Origin: Pseudomonas paralactis
GTDB taxonomy: Bacteria; Pseudomonadota; Gammaproteobacteria; Pseudomonadales; Pseudomonadaceae
Assembly (NCBI RefSeq): GCF_001439735.1
Contig: NZ_JYLN01000003.1
Coordinates: 310,001-374,000 of the forward strand
Length of the DNA: 64,000 nucleotides
Reading direction: 5' to 3'
Positions within the stretch are counted from its first letter, which is position 1; each line of letters opens with the position of its first letter. Under the pieces are notes generated by a model. It did no database searches. It saw only the letters and a program-made list of their open reading frames with translations, and was not told the DNA's origin. Both the position numbers and the translations under genes were made by a program. Shown one piece after another: positions 39,047 through 48,233 of this stretch.

Positions 39047-40294
39047 TTACTCCGGCAGCAGGCTTTCGCCAGCATACAACTGGGCTACCGTCTCGCGGCG
39101 ACGCACTTCAAACGCTTGATCACCGTCCACCAGCACCTCGGCGGTACGCCCGCGGGTGTTGTAGTTGGAACTCATGACAAACCCGTAGGCACCGGCCGAA
39201 TGCACGGCCAGCAGATCACCTTCTTCCAGAGCCAACTGACGATCCTTGGCCAGGAAGTCGCCGGTCTCGCAGATGGGCCCGACGATGTCATAGGCGCGCG
39301 CTTCGCTTGTGCGCGGCGTCACGGCGGTGACATCCATCCAGGCCTGGTACAGCGCCGGGCGGATCAGGTCGTTCATCGCCGCATCGACGATGGCGAAATC
39401 CTTGTGTTCGGTGTGCTTGAGGTACTCGACCTGGGTCAGCAACACGCCAGCGTTGGCAACGATGTAGCGGCCCGGCTCGAACATCAGCGTCAGGTCGCGG
39501 CCTTCGATGCGCTCGCGCACGGCCTGGATATAGTCGGCAATCAGCGGCGGCTCTTCATCGCGATAACGCACGCCCACGCCACCACCGAGGTCGATGTGGT
39601 GCAGGTAGATGCCGCACTCGCCCAGACGGTCGATCAGAGCCAGCAGGCGGTCGAGGGCATCCAGGAACGGCGGCAGAGTGGTCAGTTGCGAGCCGATATG
39701 GCAGTCGACGCCCAGTACTTCCAGGTTCGGCAGTTGCGCGGCGCGGACGTACACCTCTTCGGCGTCGGCGATGGCGATGCCGAACTTGTTCTCTTTGAGA
39801 CCGGTGGAAATATACGGGTGGGTGCCGGCGTCGACGTCTGGGTTGACGCGCAGGGAGATCGGCGCACGCACGCCCATCTCGGCGGCGACCACCTGCAGGC
39901 GCTCCAGCTCGTCGGTCGATTCGACGTTGAAGCAATGCACGCCGACTTCCAGCGCGCGGCGCATGTCTTCGCGGCTCTTGCCGACGCCGGAGAAGACGAT
40001 TTTGTCCGCCTGGCCGCCGGCGGCCAATACGCGTTCCAGCTCGCCACGGGACACGATGTCAAAACCAGCGCCAAGACGCGCCAGGACATTGAGTACACCC
40101 AGGTTGGAGTTGGCCTTGACTGCGTAGCACACCAGGTGCGGCACGCCGTCGAGCGCGTCGGTGAACGAGCGGTATTGGGCTTCGATATGCGCACGCGAGT
40201 ACACATAGGTCGGGGTGCCGAAGCGCTGGGCAATCGCGGACAAGGCCACGCCTTCCGCGAACAGCTCGCCGTCCCGGTAGTTAAAAGCGTCCAT
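39047..40294 (-). CDS. lysA: Diaminopimelate decarboxylase
   Basis: PLP enzyme that makes L-lysine from meso-diaminopimelate, the last step of the pathway. The 415-residue fold-type III product shows the PLP lysine at 60 (YAVKANSNLG), the glycine-rich phosphate-binding segment and the CETGDFLAKDR active-site cysteine from the partner subunit (about residue 340). It follows the small lipoprotein gene lppL by 14 bases and leads into dapF. Confidence 0.97.
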   Translation of the reverse strand: MDAFNYRDGELFAEGVALSAIAQRFGTPTYVYSRAHIEAQYRSFTDALDGVPHLVCYAVKANSNLGVLNVLARLGAGFDIVSRGELERVLAAGGQADKIVFSGVGKSREDMRRALEVGVHCFNVESTDELERLQVVAAEMGVRAPISLRVNPDVDAGTHPYISTGLKENKFGIAIADAEEVYVRAAQLPNLEVLGVDCHIGSQLTTLPPFLDALDRLLALIDRLGECGIYLHHIDLGGGVGVRYRDEEPPLIADYIQAVRERIEGRDLTLMFEPGRYIVANAGVLLTQVEYLKHTEHKDFAIVDAAMNDLIRPALYQAWMDVTAVTPRTSEARAYDIVGPICETGDFLAKDRQLALEEGDLLAVHSAGAYGFVMSSNYNTRGRTAEVLVDGDQAFEVRRRETVAQLYAGESLLPE

Positions 40295-40308
40295 AAGTTT
40301 CCCTTAAC

Positions 40309-40476
40309 TTAGTAGGTGTCGTGCTTATGGGCTTTTGACGGCTTTTGCGACGATTGCGCCTGTTCGTTTGGATCTTTGCTGTCATCCGGCAGGTACAACG
40401 GGCCTTTCTGGCCACAGGCACTAACGAGGCAAGCGACCGCGACGAGCGCAGCAAGGGAAGAGATCAGGCGCTTCAT
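40309..40476 (-). CDS. lppL: Small lipoprotein LppL
   Basis: A 55-residue lipopeptide: a short signal ([20 protein letters not shown]) with the lipobox VSAC and lipidated Cys at 21, then [14 protein letters not shown], which defines the LptM/LppL family of tiny outer-membrane lipoproteins. In E. coli the relative LptM stabilises the LptD assembly. The ATG at 40476 follows AAGGA. First gene of the leftward lysA-dapF operon. Confidence 0.93.
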   Translation of the reverse strand: MKRLISSLAALVAVACLVSACGQKGPLYLPDDSKDPNEQAQSSQKPSKAHKHDTY

Positions 40477-40714
40477 GGCGAAATCCTTGAATATGCATTA
40501 ATTGCGCCCGAGTATACCGACCACCCGCCAGCTTGCCTATGCGCCGCAACACCCGTCCGGCGGGGGTTTGCCGAGACAGTAGGGAAGCAGGCTACGATGC
40601 CTGGGGATATTTCGTACCGTCATCCGTGAGGAAATCAGTATCCTTTGCAATCGGCGAGGCTCGCCCGTATCGTGCGGCGCTTGAGCAAAACCAGACACTT
40701 TTGAGGTTGCCACA

Positions 40715-41047
40715 ATGAGTTTGACCGAAGCCCGTTTTCACGACCTGGTGGATGCCACCCAGGAGAAGCTGGAAGATATTTTCGACGACAGCGGCCTGGA
40801 CGTGGACCTGGAAAGCTCGGCCGGTGTGCTGACCGTCAAGTTCGAGAGCGGCCAGCAACTGATCTTCAGCCGCCAGGAGCCGCTGCGTCAGCTGTGGCTG
40901 GCGGCGCGCTCCGGCGGCGTTCACTTCGATTACGACGAAGAAAGCGGCAAATGGCAGTGCGACAAAAGTGAAGAGTTGCTGGGCGAAATGCTCGCGCGTC
41001 TGGTTCAGGAATATACCGGCGCCGAGCTGGATTTCGACGAGATCTGA
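40715..41047 (+). CDS. cyaY: Iron-sulfur cluster assembly protein CyaY (frataxin)
   Basis: A 110-residue bacterial frataxin that binds Fe(II) on an acidic ridge and tunes the IscS-IscU cluster-assembly complex. The acidic N-terminal helix (about 8-36, ATQEKLEDIFDDSGLDVDLE) and the following beta-sheet (VLTVKFESGQQLIFSRQEPL) match the family, and the length is right. It is divergent from lppL across 238 bp and overlaps the next gene by one base. Confidence 0.95.
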   Translation: MSLTEARFHDLVDATQEKLEDIFDDSGLDVDLESSAGVLTVKFESGQQLIFSRQEPLRQLWLAARSGGVHFDYDEESGKWQCDKSEELLGEMLARLVQEYTGAELDFDEI

Positions 41048-41268
41048 TGGTGAGTGAGCCTGCAACCGTACGCCCGCCCAAGCCGCTGTTCAGCAATGTC
41101 AGCCCGGCGGTGCCGTCACCTTGTATCAGTTTGTGTCGCCTGGATGAGCAGAAAGTCTGCCTTGGCTGCTTTCGCCACGTGGAGGACATCCGTGAATGGC
41201 GCTCTGCCGACGATGCGCGGCGCCGGGTGATCTGCGCGCAAGCCGAGCAGCGCAAGGCCCAGGCCTGA
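41047..41268 (+). CDS. DUF1289 family cysteine-rich protein
   Basis: A 73-residue protein. Its DUF1289 domain carries four cysteines, 26, 30, 38 and 41 (CISLCRLDEQKVCLGCFR), which look like a metal site, followed by the family's VEDIREW. Start ATG overlaps the cyaY stop by one base, so translation is coupled. Function unknown; a link to iron-sulfur chemistry is suggested only by the cyaY partner. Confidence 0.9.
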   Translation: MVSEPATVRPPKPLFSNVSPAVPSPCISLCRLDEQKVCLGCFRHVEDIREWRSADDARRRVICAQAEQRKAQA

Positions 41269-41299
41269 CAGCATCTTGTTTATTTGTGACGCTGTGGTA

Positions 41300-41374
41300 G
41301 TGTCCGGGTACACCTCAACTCATCGAGGTCCGTGAGAACCCCGCCTTTTCTGGCGGGGTTTTGCTTTTTTGTGC
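41300..41374 (+). ncRNA. rnk leader (transcription attenuator)
   Basis: The 130-base space before rnk contains three hairpins in order: GTGT/ACAC (41300-41313), ACCTC/GAGGT (41312-41329, overlapping the first) and a strong terminator, AACCCCGCC (41337-41345) with GGCGGGGTT (41352-41360) and trailing T's. A terminator upstream of rnk is a known attenuator-type leader in Pseudomonas. The overlapping first two stems cannot both form, which fits a switch. The ligand or signal is unknown. Confidence 0.65.
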
Positions 41375-41398
41375 AGAAAAAAGGAGTCTGCCTGAATC

Positions 41399-41812
41399 AT
41401 GACCACCGCACCGTCCATCATTCTTACCCGTCTTGACGTGCAGCGTCTGGAGCAACTGATCGACCGCTTGGGCGACGAGTTTCCCGGCGTCGAAGCGTTG
41501 CAAGCCGAACTCGACCGCGCCGAAGACGTGGTTGGTCACGATGAAGTGCCTGCGGGTGTCGTGACCATGAACTCCAGCGTGCATTGCCGTGAGCAAAGCA
41601 GCGGCAAGGACTATCACCTGACGCTGGTCTACCCCAAGGACGCTAACGCCGACGAAGGCAAGATCTCGATCCTGGCGCCGGTAGGCAGTGCTTTGTTGGG
41701 TCTGCAAGTGGGCCAGCATATCGACTGGCCTGCACCGGGTGGCAAAACGCTCAAGCTGGAACTGCTCAGTGTCGACGGTCAGCCCAAGGATGGCGGGGCT
41801 TTCCCGCTCTAA
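41399..41812 (+). CDS. rnk: Nucleoside diphosphate kinase regulator Rnk
   Basis: A 137-residue GreA/B-type protein that binds RNA polymerase and affects nucleoside diphosphate kinase levels; in Pseudomonas it also affects alginate production. The C-terminal half (about 50-135) is the GreA/GreB C-terminal domain, while the N-terminal part is a short coiled coil, unlike the long Gre finger. The 4-base overlap of its stop with that of convergent cyaA is unusual. It is controlled by an attenuator in its leader. Confidence 0.93.
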   Translation: MTTAPSIILTRLDVQRLEQLIDRLGDEFPGVEALQAELDRAEDVVGHDEVPAGVVTMNSSVHCREQSSGKDYHLTLVYPKDANADEGKISILAPVGSALLGLQVGQHIDWPAPGGKTLKLELLSVDGQPKDGGAFPL

Positions 41813-44649
41813 ACCTGGCCCAGTGCCGCATTGAGGGACTGTTCCAGTTCGGCTTTGTAGCGCAGGTACAGATTGCTTGGGCTTTGCACATCACCGAGCA
41901 GCCCCGACAAATCCAGATCAGTGATGTAGCAGCGGTAACGCTCGGTTTCCCGGCGTTGCCCGACGATCTCCCGGGCGACCACGGTAAACAGTTGGTCGCC
42001 AAATTCCAGTTCGCAAAATTCCCTCTGATTGCAGTACAGGGTGATCCCTACCTGGCCGGGCGCGCCTTTGCCGATAATTGCCTGCACGTCATAAAACGGC
42101 TTGTTGGCAGGGTTCTGCGGCGCCGGCCGTGGCTCTACGCCGCGCGCACGGCCGCTGCCCGATGGCAATAACTGATAGTACAGGGCGTGCACTTCGCCCA
42201 AGGGCTGTGGGCAATCCAGGGACGACAGCGCTTCGCGGCGATAGAGGATCGAGTGCAGGAAACGTTGCAGCGGTGCCAGCAAGCTTTGTTCATCATGAAA
42301 CGGCAAGCGCTGCTGCCAAAGCGCGTTGAATTCGTCGAGCACGTACAGCTGGGCGAAGCCTTCATTGACTCGATAGAACACTTGCACGCAATCGGCCTGG
42401 CCCATGGGCAGGAGCAGCGCCAGGTCATGGTCTTCCAGGGCCATGGCGTCAAGGTGCCACGGGCTGTAGCTGGCCAGTTCCTCACTGAGGTAAGCAATCA
42501 ACGCGTCCTGGGTTGGCAGTGACACATGATTGGCCTGGCCCGGTGTCAGTTCCATGACGTGATAGTGCTGCTGCACCTGCAACAGATAGCGATGATTGCC
42601 TTGGCCAAGCAGCAGGTGCTGTGCGGTGTCGAATACCTCTTCTACCCGCTGGGCAATGAACTGCGCACGGTTGTGACAGAAGCAGCGCACCCGCAGCCGC
42701 GGCAGATGACCCGGCGGAAGTTGGTTAACGTAGTCGCGCAGGCAGTCGAGCAGGGCGTGGGGCCCGTCGTAGCGGCTGACCATCACCTCGTTCCAGCTGT
42801 TGAGCGTGACCTGGTCCATGGTCAGCACCAGATTTTCGCGCACGCCGGCGTAGCTCAGAGAGTCGGTGCGCTCGGTGGTCATCAGGATATTCAAATCGCG
42901 GTGATGCTTGAGCGGGTCCACGCCGACGTTGATCAGCAGCAACACGTCTTCCGGTACTGCCGGGCGCAGCAGGCGTTCTTCTTCGACACTGGCCAGGGGC
43001 AAGGCGATGGTCTGTTGCAGGCTGCCCAGCAGGTTGAACAGCTCGAATTCGGTCATGTCGCTGACACCGGGGTGCAGCGCCAGGCGGGTACTGCTGTCGA
43101 TCACGCCGTTGCGATGGCACCAGGTGAGCATTTCCAGCAGGTCGCGGCTGCGCTTGATCGGCGCGAAGTGCTCCCATTCCAAAGCCGTCAGGTTGCCGTT
43201 GTATAAGCCCCAATGGTGCTGGCCAGGCTCCTTGCGGTTGGGCGACTGCACCAGGGTCAGGGTGTCTTCGGCCAGGTCCGGGGCAATGCCGGGGTTGATG
43301 AATTCGACCTTGCCGGCCTTGCGTTCGAACGCCGCATACAAACGCCGCCCCAGCACATTGAGGTCGCGTTTGTTGATCAGGCTGGCGGTCTGTTCGCTAC
43401 GGGCGAACTGGGTGAGGAAGCGGTAGCTGTAGTTCAGTTCATTGACCAGGGCACGGCGCTCGGAAGCCACCTGGCGTACTTTCCACTGGCTGCGGCTGTC
43501 CAGCAGGGCCAGTTGGCGTTGGTCCCAACCCCATTCGTGGGCCAGGCGTTCCAGCAGCAGCCGTTGCCAGCTGGCGGTGCGCTGCCCGGCGCTGAGCTTG
43601 CGGTTGACCTTCAGGTACAGGCTGCGCCGTACCAGTTCCAGGCGATCCGGTTCGTTGCGGGCCTTGAGGTATTCCTCGATACGGCGATAGACCACGATAT
43701 AAGGGTCCAGCTCATCCAGGTCCAGTTGGTTGGCGAACACCGCTCGCTTGAAACGCAGGCTCAGGCAGTACACGTTCGGATGTTCGCTGGCGTAGACCTC
43801 GGTCAGCAGCAGCTTGAGCACCGATTTGTACGGCGACTCGATGCCCTTGAACAATTGCCACAGGCCGGCACCGATGAATTCGCCCGGCGGGATATGCGCC
43901 AGGTGACCCAGGTCGAGGGTTTCATCGGCGCGGATAAACCGTTTGGAAATCAGAGCGTGGGTAAATTCGGTGTAGCGCTTTTCTTCGTAGACCGGCACCA
44001 GCCACCAAATCGGCGTGCGCCCGGCCAGCCAGATGGCTGTGCGGTAGAACTCGTCCAGCAGCAGGTAGTGCTGGGTAGTGCCGCAATCGTCGGAGCTCAG
44101 TTGGGTGTCGCGTTCGCCTTGTACGAAGCGTGCCGGGTCGATCAGGAAGAAATGCGCCTCGGCGCCCATGCTCAAGGCCCACGCCTCCAGCAGTTGGCAC
44201 TTTTTGCGCAGCTCTGCCAGTTCGCTTTCGTCCAGGTCGCAGGCGTGGCACACCCACACGTCCATATCGCTTTGATCGGCCTGGGCCAGCGTGCCCAGGC
44301 TGCCCATCAGGAACAGGCCGTGAATGGGGCGGGGCGGGTTGCCATGGCGCGGTTTATAGGAGAACGAGCGAGTCAGGCGCTGAGCTTCGGCCAGGGCCTG
44401 GGCGTCCGGTTCGAAATTCGACAGCCCCGCCGGGGTGCTGCTGGAGACATAGCCCGGCAACAACGGGTGATTGACGTGGAAAAACAGCGGCAACAAGGTC
44501 AGCACGCCTTGTTGGCGGGGTGTCAGCCCCTCGACAGCTCGGGCCATGCGGCCCTCATTGAGGGCCATGAAACGCGCGCGCAACTGGGTCAGCACCTTGC
44601 GGTCGATGCCTTCGTCCAGATCAGGGCGGATTTCGTGGGTGCGGGTCAT
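41809..44649 (-). CDS. cyaA: Class I adenylate cyclase
   Basis: Makes cyclic AMP from ATP, acting through Vfr/CRP in pseudomonads. The 946-residue product has the N-terminal catalytic domain (about 1-430) with LMGSLGTLAQADQSDMDVWV (about 115-134): the GS motif and the metal-binding Asp pair, followed by a C-terminal regulatory domain. Length is near the class I norm (about 850-950). It is convergent with rnk and overlaps it by four bases, so no terminator separates them. Confidence 0.95.
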   Translation of the reverse strand: MTRTHEIRPDLDEGIDRKVLTQLRARFMALNEGRMARAVEGLTPRQQGVLTLLPLFFHVNHPLLPGYVSSSTPAGLSNFEPDAQALAEAQRLTRSFSYKPRHGNPPRPIHGLFLMGSLGTLAQADQSDMDVWVCHACDLDESELAELRKKCQLLEAWALSMGAEAHFFLIDPARFVQGERDTQLSSDDCGTTQHYLLLDEFYRTAIWLAGRTPIWWLVPVYEEKRYTEFTHALISKRFIRADETLDLGHLAHIPPGEFIGAGLWQLFKGIESPYKSVLKLLLTEVYASEHPNVYCLSLRFKRAVFANQLDLDELDPYIVVYRRIEEYLKARNEPDRLELVRRSLYLKVNRKLSAGQRTASWQRLLLERLAHEWGWDQRQLALLDSRSQWKVRQVASERRALVNELNYSYRFLTQFARSEQTASLINKRDLNVLGRRLYAAFERKAGKVEFINPGIAPDLAEDTLTLVQSPNRKEPGQHHWGLYNGNLTALEWEHFAPIKRSRDLLEMLTWCHRNGVIDSSTRLALHPGVSDMTEFELFNLLGSLQQTIALPLASVEEERLLRPAVPEDVLLLINVGVDPLKHHRDLNILMTTERTDSLSYAGVRENLVLTMDQVTLNSWNEVMVSRYDGPHALLDCLRDYVNQLPPGHLPRLRVRCFCHNRAQFIAQRVEEVFDTAQHLLLGQGNHRYLLQVQQHYHVMELTPGQANHVSLPTQDALIAYLSEELASYSPWHLDAMALEDHDLALLLPMGQADCVQVFYRVNEGFAQLYVLDEFNALWQQRLPFHDEQSLLAPLQRFLHSILYRREALSSLDCPQPLGEVHALYYQLLPSGSGRARGVEPRPAPQNPANKPFYDVQAIIGKGAPGQVGITLYCNQREFCELEFGDQLFTVVAREIVGQRRETERYRCYITDLDLSGLLGDVQSPSNLYLRYKAELEQSLNAALGQV

Positions 44650-44817
44650 GTCGAACTCGGTGGCTCGCTGGGCCCGACGTGGGCAGCCATGCAGGAGTCT
44701 ACAGACAGTAGCGTAGGAGTTTTAGAGGGAAATGGCTTTTTGGCGTCAGAATTTTTGCGCCACACAACAGCGCCCTCAGAGCCCGCAGCGGGCGGACTCC
44801 ATGGGCTGTATCAGGTG

Positions 44818-45072
44818 TCAGGCAGCTTCTTTGGTGCTGGCAGTGGTCAGAATGGTCAGCAGGGTTTGGGCCTGCTCTGCAGCATCCCGGCCAAGGCTGG
44901 TCAGGTAGCCCCCGTCTGGCTGGTCGATCAGCCCTTTCGCGTGGAGGCGCTTGGCAGCGGCGATGGCGGTAGGGGCGGCGGTCTGATGGACTTTCAAACC
45001 CTCCTTGGTGCTGTCCAAGGGGAAGAGTACAAGGATTTCCAGTTCGGCAACCAACTCAGGGGTATACGACAT
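44818..45072 (-). CDS. TIGR02647 family protein
   Basis: An 84-residue helical protein (SYTPELVAELEILVLFPLDS) of the TIGR02647 family, small proteins restricted to gamma-proteobacteria and of unknown role; the family has been suggested to bind DNA. GGAG precedes the ATG. It stands alone downstream of a 94-residue hypothetical protein on the same strand and 168 bp from cyaA. Confidence 0.82.
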   Translation of the reverse strand: MSYTPELVAELEILVLFPLDSTKEGLKVHQTAAPTAIAAAKRLHAKGLIDQPDGGYLTSLGRDAAEQAQTLLTILTTASTKEAA

Positions 45073-45167
45073 AAGGACTCCAGACTTTCTAAAATTTATT
45101 AGAGGCTAGCAGGCCATAAGGTGAACGCACTTTGCCGAACTGTCCAGCGTGTTGCTGCGCGCGGGGG

Positions 45168-45452
45168 TTATTCCTTTTCCGGCGGCAACTCGGGCAGTGC
45201 GCGCAGCGCTGTTTCGTACCACTGAGTATCGAACGCACGGTCTTCGTCCAGCATGGCATCGATCTCGAAGGCCAGCACGTGAGCCATCAGATTCAGGATG
45301 TCTTCACGCTCGTAACCCACCAGGGTCAGTTTGTTGAACGTCGCCTTCGCCGCTGGCGGGTTGTCGCTTTCGATCTGGTTTTCGATGGCTTCGATCAGCG
45401 TGGTTTCGGTGAATTCTTCTTCGTCGTTGTCGATATCGGTCGGCTCGCTCAT
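45168..45452 (-). CDS. Conserved hypothetical acidic protein (94 aa)
   Basis: I do not recognise a named family. The product is acidic (MSEPTDIDNDEEEFTETTLI), with a helical centre (about 20-75) and a proline-rich end. AGGAG lies six bases before the start codon and the codon usage looks like the neighbours'. Same strand as the TIGR02647 gene, 95 bp upstream. Similar small proteins seem to occur in other pseudomonads, but this is from memory. Confidence 0.7.
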   Translation of the reverse strand: MSEPTDIDNDEEEFTETTLIEAIENQIESDNPPAAKATFNKLTLVGYEREDILNLMAHVLAFEIDAMLDEDRAFDTQWYETALRALPELPPEKE

Positions 45453-45577
45453 GGCAGGCTCCTCAAGGAAAGGGCGTCAGTCTACCCCCATTCAGGTGGG
45501 TGATGCTGCTGGTCAGGGTGCCCTTGAGGATCTATAACTCTTGCAGCCAACCCCACACCCGGCCTGGAGGCTTTGTG

Positions 45578-46237
45578 ATGCTCAAGCTTTACGGATTTTC
45601 GGTCAGCAACTACTACAACATGGTCAAGCTGGCGCTGTTGGAGAAAGGACTGCCCTTCGAAGAGGTGCCTTTTTATGCCGGGCAAAATCCCGAAGCCTTG
45701 GCGGTAAGCCCCCGCGGCAAAGTGCCGGTGCTGGGTGTGAAGCAGGGGTTCATCAACGAAACCAGCGTCATCCTCGAATACCTCGAACAGACCCAGGAAG
45801 GCCCGGCGCTACTGCCCGCCGACCCGTTTGCGCGGGCTCAGGTGCTGGCGCTGTGCCGTGAGATCGAGCTGTACATCGAACTGCCTGCGCGGGCGTGTTT
45901 CGCCGAGGCTTTTTTCGGCATGGCGGTGCCGGAGGCGATCAAGGAGAAGTCCAGGGCCGAGCTGCTGCTTGGGATCGGTACGTTAGGCCGGCACGGTAAG
46001 TTCGCGCCTTATGTGGCAGGGGAGAACTTCACAATTGCGGATTTGTATTTCATGTACAGCCTGAACCTGGCCTGCGGCGTGGGCGAGAAGCTGTTTGGGC
46101 TGGACCTGCTGGCGCAGTTGCCGCAGGCGAAGGCATTGTTGGCGCGCCTGAATGAGATGCCCAATGCGCAGAAGGTAGAGGCGGACAGGCAGGCGGCGAT
46201 GCCGGCGTTTATGGCGATGATTGCGGCCAGGAAATAA
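45578..46237 (+). CDS. Glutathione S-transferase family protein
   Basis: A 219-residue GST. The N-terminal thioredoxin-like domain (about 1-80) starts MLKLYGFSVSNYYNMVKLAL, then RGKVPVLGVKQGFINETSVI with the SRGKVP cis-Pro region and the ETS glutathione-binding motif; the C-terminal all-helical domain follows. A Ser/Tyr near position 9-12 is the likely catalytic residue (beta-like class). I chose ATG 45578 after CCTGGAGG. Substrate unknown. Confidence 0.9.
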   Translation: MLKLYGFSVSNYYNMVKLALLEKGLPFEEVPFYAGQNPEALAVSPRGKVPVLGVKQGFINETSVILEYLEQTQEGPALLPADPFARAQVLALCREIELYIELPARACFAEAFFGMAVPEAIKEKSRAELLLGIGTLGRHGKFAPYVAGENFTIADLYFMYSLNLACGVGEKLFGLDLLAQLPQAKALLARLNEMPNAQKVEADRQAAMPAFMAMIAARK

Positions 46238-46260
46238 ATCTTTGGCAGCAGTAAGGGCAC

Positions 46261-46334
46261 CATCGCGGGCAAGCCAGCTCCCACATTTTGATGTGTGAAC
46301 CCAATCAAGTGTGGGAGCTGGCTTGCCTGCGATG
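46261..46334. repeat. REP pair, type B, inside-out order (74 bp)
   Basis: The same arms as the other type-B elements, but here they face the other way: the left end reads CATCGCGGGCAAGCCAGCTC and the right end AGCTGGCTTGCCTGCGATG. The left arm has one change (CGGGC for CAGGC). It lies between the convergent GST and argH genes. Confidence 0.85.
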
Positions 46335-46337
46335 CTT

Positions 46338-47732
46338 TTAGCGGCTGGCGAGCAATTGCTGGCCGCGCACGACCGCCGCCTTGACCTGCGCCGGCGCAGT
46401 GCCGCCCACATGGTTACGGGCATTCACCGAGCCTTCCAGGGTCAGCACGGCAAACACATCCTGTTCGATCTGGTCGCTGAACTGGCGCAGTTCTTCCAGG
46501 CTCATTTCCGCCAGATCCTTACCTGTATCGACGCCGTATTTCACCGCGTGGCCGACGATTTCGTGGCAGTCACGGAATGGCAGGCCACGGCGCACCAGGT
46601 AGTCCGCCAGGTCGGTTGCCGTGGAGAAGCCACGCAGGGCCGCTTCACGCATGATCGCGTGCTTGGGCTTGATCGCCGGGATCATGTCGGCAAAGGCACG
46701 CAGCGAGTCGCGCAGGGTGTCGGCGGCGTCGAACAGCGGCTCTTTGTCTTCCTGGTTGTCCTTGTTGTAAGCCAGTGGCTGGCCTTTCATCAGGGTCAGC
46801 AGGCCCATCAGTGCGCCGAATACACGGCCGCTCTTGCCGCGTACCAGCTCAGGCACGTCGGGGTTTTTCTTTTGCGGCATGATCGAGCTGCCGGTGCAGA
46901 AGCGGTCCGGCAGGTCGATGAACTGGAATTGGGCGCTGGTCCAGAGCACCAGCTCTTCGGAGAAGCGCGACAGGTGCATCATCGCGATGCTGGCGGCGGC
47001 GCAGAATTCGATGGCGAAGTCGCGGTCCGACACGCCGTCCAGGGAGTTGCCGCCCACGGCGTCAAAACCCAGCAGTTGCGCGGTGTATTCGCGGTCGATC
47101 GGGTAGGTGGTACCGGCCAGCGCAGCGCTGCCCAACGGCATACGGTTGGCGCGCTTGCGGCAATCGACCAGGCGCTCGTAGTCGCGGCTGAGCATTTCGA
47201 ACCAGGCCAGCAAATGGTGGCCGAAGGTCACTGGCTGTGCCGTCTGCAAGTGAGTGAAGCCGGGCATGATGGTGTCTGACTCACGCTCGGCCTGCTCCAG
47301 CAAACCTGTTTGCAGGCGGGTGATTTCGGCCAGGATCAGGTCGATTTCATCGCGCAGCCACAGGCGAATATCAGTGGCTACCTGATCGTTACGGCTGCGG
47401 CCGGTGTGCAGTTTTTTGCCGGTCACGCCGATGCGATCGGTCAGGCGTGCCTCGATGTTCATGTGCACGTCTTCCAGATCGACGCGCCAGTCGAACGTGC
47501 CTGCCTCGATTTCACCGCGGATGGTGGTCAGGCCGTCGATGATGCTGTCACGCTCGGCTTCGGTCAGCACGCCGACCTTGGCCAGCATCGTGGCATGGGC
47601 GATGGAGCCCATGATGTCGTGGCGGTACAGGCGCTGGTCGAAGGTGACGGAGGCGGTGAAGCGCGCGACGAAGGCGTCGACGGGTTCACTGAAGCGGCCG
47701 CCCCAGGACTGGTTGGTCTTGTCGGTGCTCAT
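46338..47732 (-). CDS. argH: Argininosuccinate lyase
   Basis: Cleaves argininosuccinate to arginine and fumarate, the last step of arginine synthesis. The 464-residue product of the fumarase/aspartase superfamily has the signature [12 protein letters not shown] (about 281-292), and the N-terminal [20 protein letters not shown] is typical of ArgH. Divergent from algR across 501 bp, which in P. aeruginosa is occupied by algZ. The REP pair follows its stop by three bases. Confidence 0.97.
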   Translation of the reverse strand: MSTDKTNQSWGGRFSEPVDAFVARFTASVTFDQRLYRHDIMGSIAHATMLAKVGVLTEAERDSIIDGLTTIRGEIEAGTFDWRVDLEDVHMNIEARLTDRIGVTGKKLHTGRSRNDQVATDIRLWLRDEIDLILAEITRLQTGLLEQAERESDTIMPGFTHLQTAQPVTFGHHLLAWFEMLSRDYERLVDCRKRANRMPLGSAALAGTTYPIDREYTAQLLGFDAVGGNSLDGVSDRDFAIEFCAAASIAMMHLSRFSEELVLWTSAQFQFIDLPDRFCTGSSIMPQKKNPDVPELVRGKSGRVFGALMGLLTLMKGQPLAYNKDNQEDKEPLFDAADTLRDSLRAFADMIPAIKPKHAIMREAALRGFSTATDLADYLVRRGLPFRDCHEIVGHAVKYGVDTGKDLAEMSLEELRQFSDQIEQDVFAVLTLEGSVNARNHVGGTAPAQVKAAVVRGQQLLASR

Positions 47733-48233
47733 GGATTCGCTCGTGATCTGCTTGAAAGAGGCATGAAGGTGTACCGGCGATAATAACAGGGTTGCCCGTG
47801 AAGGCGGTGCCGAGGGTGGGCGGCAATTTTATTTGTGTGGTAGATGGCTAAGTGCCTTGCCGCCGAACGCGTCCAGGACGAGACTGGAGGTACGTACTTA
47901 TTGAAACGATATTTGACGATTGAGCAATATCGTCTCAGTGAGCGTCTACAGTTGGACTGCTAGTGTGTGAATGCACCAAAGTCTGGTGATGCGGTCATAA
48001 CCAGACTATCCATTAAACAGGGGGGTATTCGGATTGTGTATCAGTGAACCCTACGACGATGCCCAAAGGCAGCAGGTCTTGGGCGCTATTGAACAGGTCC
48101 GGGTAAATTTGGGTGCCGCTCTCGGGGCACTTTTTGCCGCTCGCGCTAGTCTTAGCGTGGATCGCTGTGACGCAAGTCACCGCACCTGTCTACGCTATCC
48201 TTGTGCGAGACTCACGCAGGAATCCAGCGCAAT
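47733..48233. promoter_or_regulatory. Divergent control region between argH and algR; candidate operator
   Basis: This 501-base gap contains no gene that I can support and no algZ. A palindrome sits at 47902-47937: TGAAACGATATT and AATATCGTCTCA pair at 11 of 12 positions with a 12-base spacer (TGACGATTGAGC), which looks like a dimeric regulator site. I see no convincing AlgU promoter. The region must hold promoters for both genes. Confidence 0.45.

Noticed and set aside
38270..40312. 680-codon frame opposite dapF and lysA
   Set aside because: Crosses two well-defined enzymes on the other strand; the composition (His, Gln, Gly, Val-rich) is typical of a shadow frame.
43213..45102. 629-codon frame opposite cyaA and the TIGR02647 gene
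   Set aside because: Shadow of cyaA; no ribosome site or domain.
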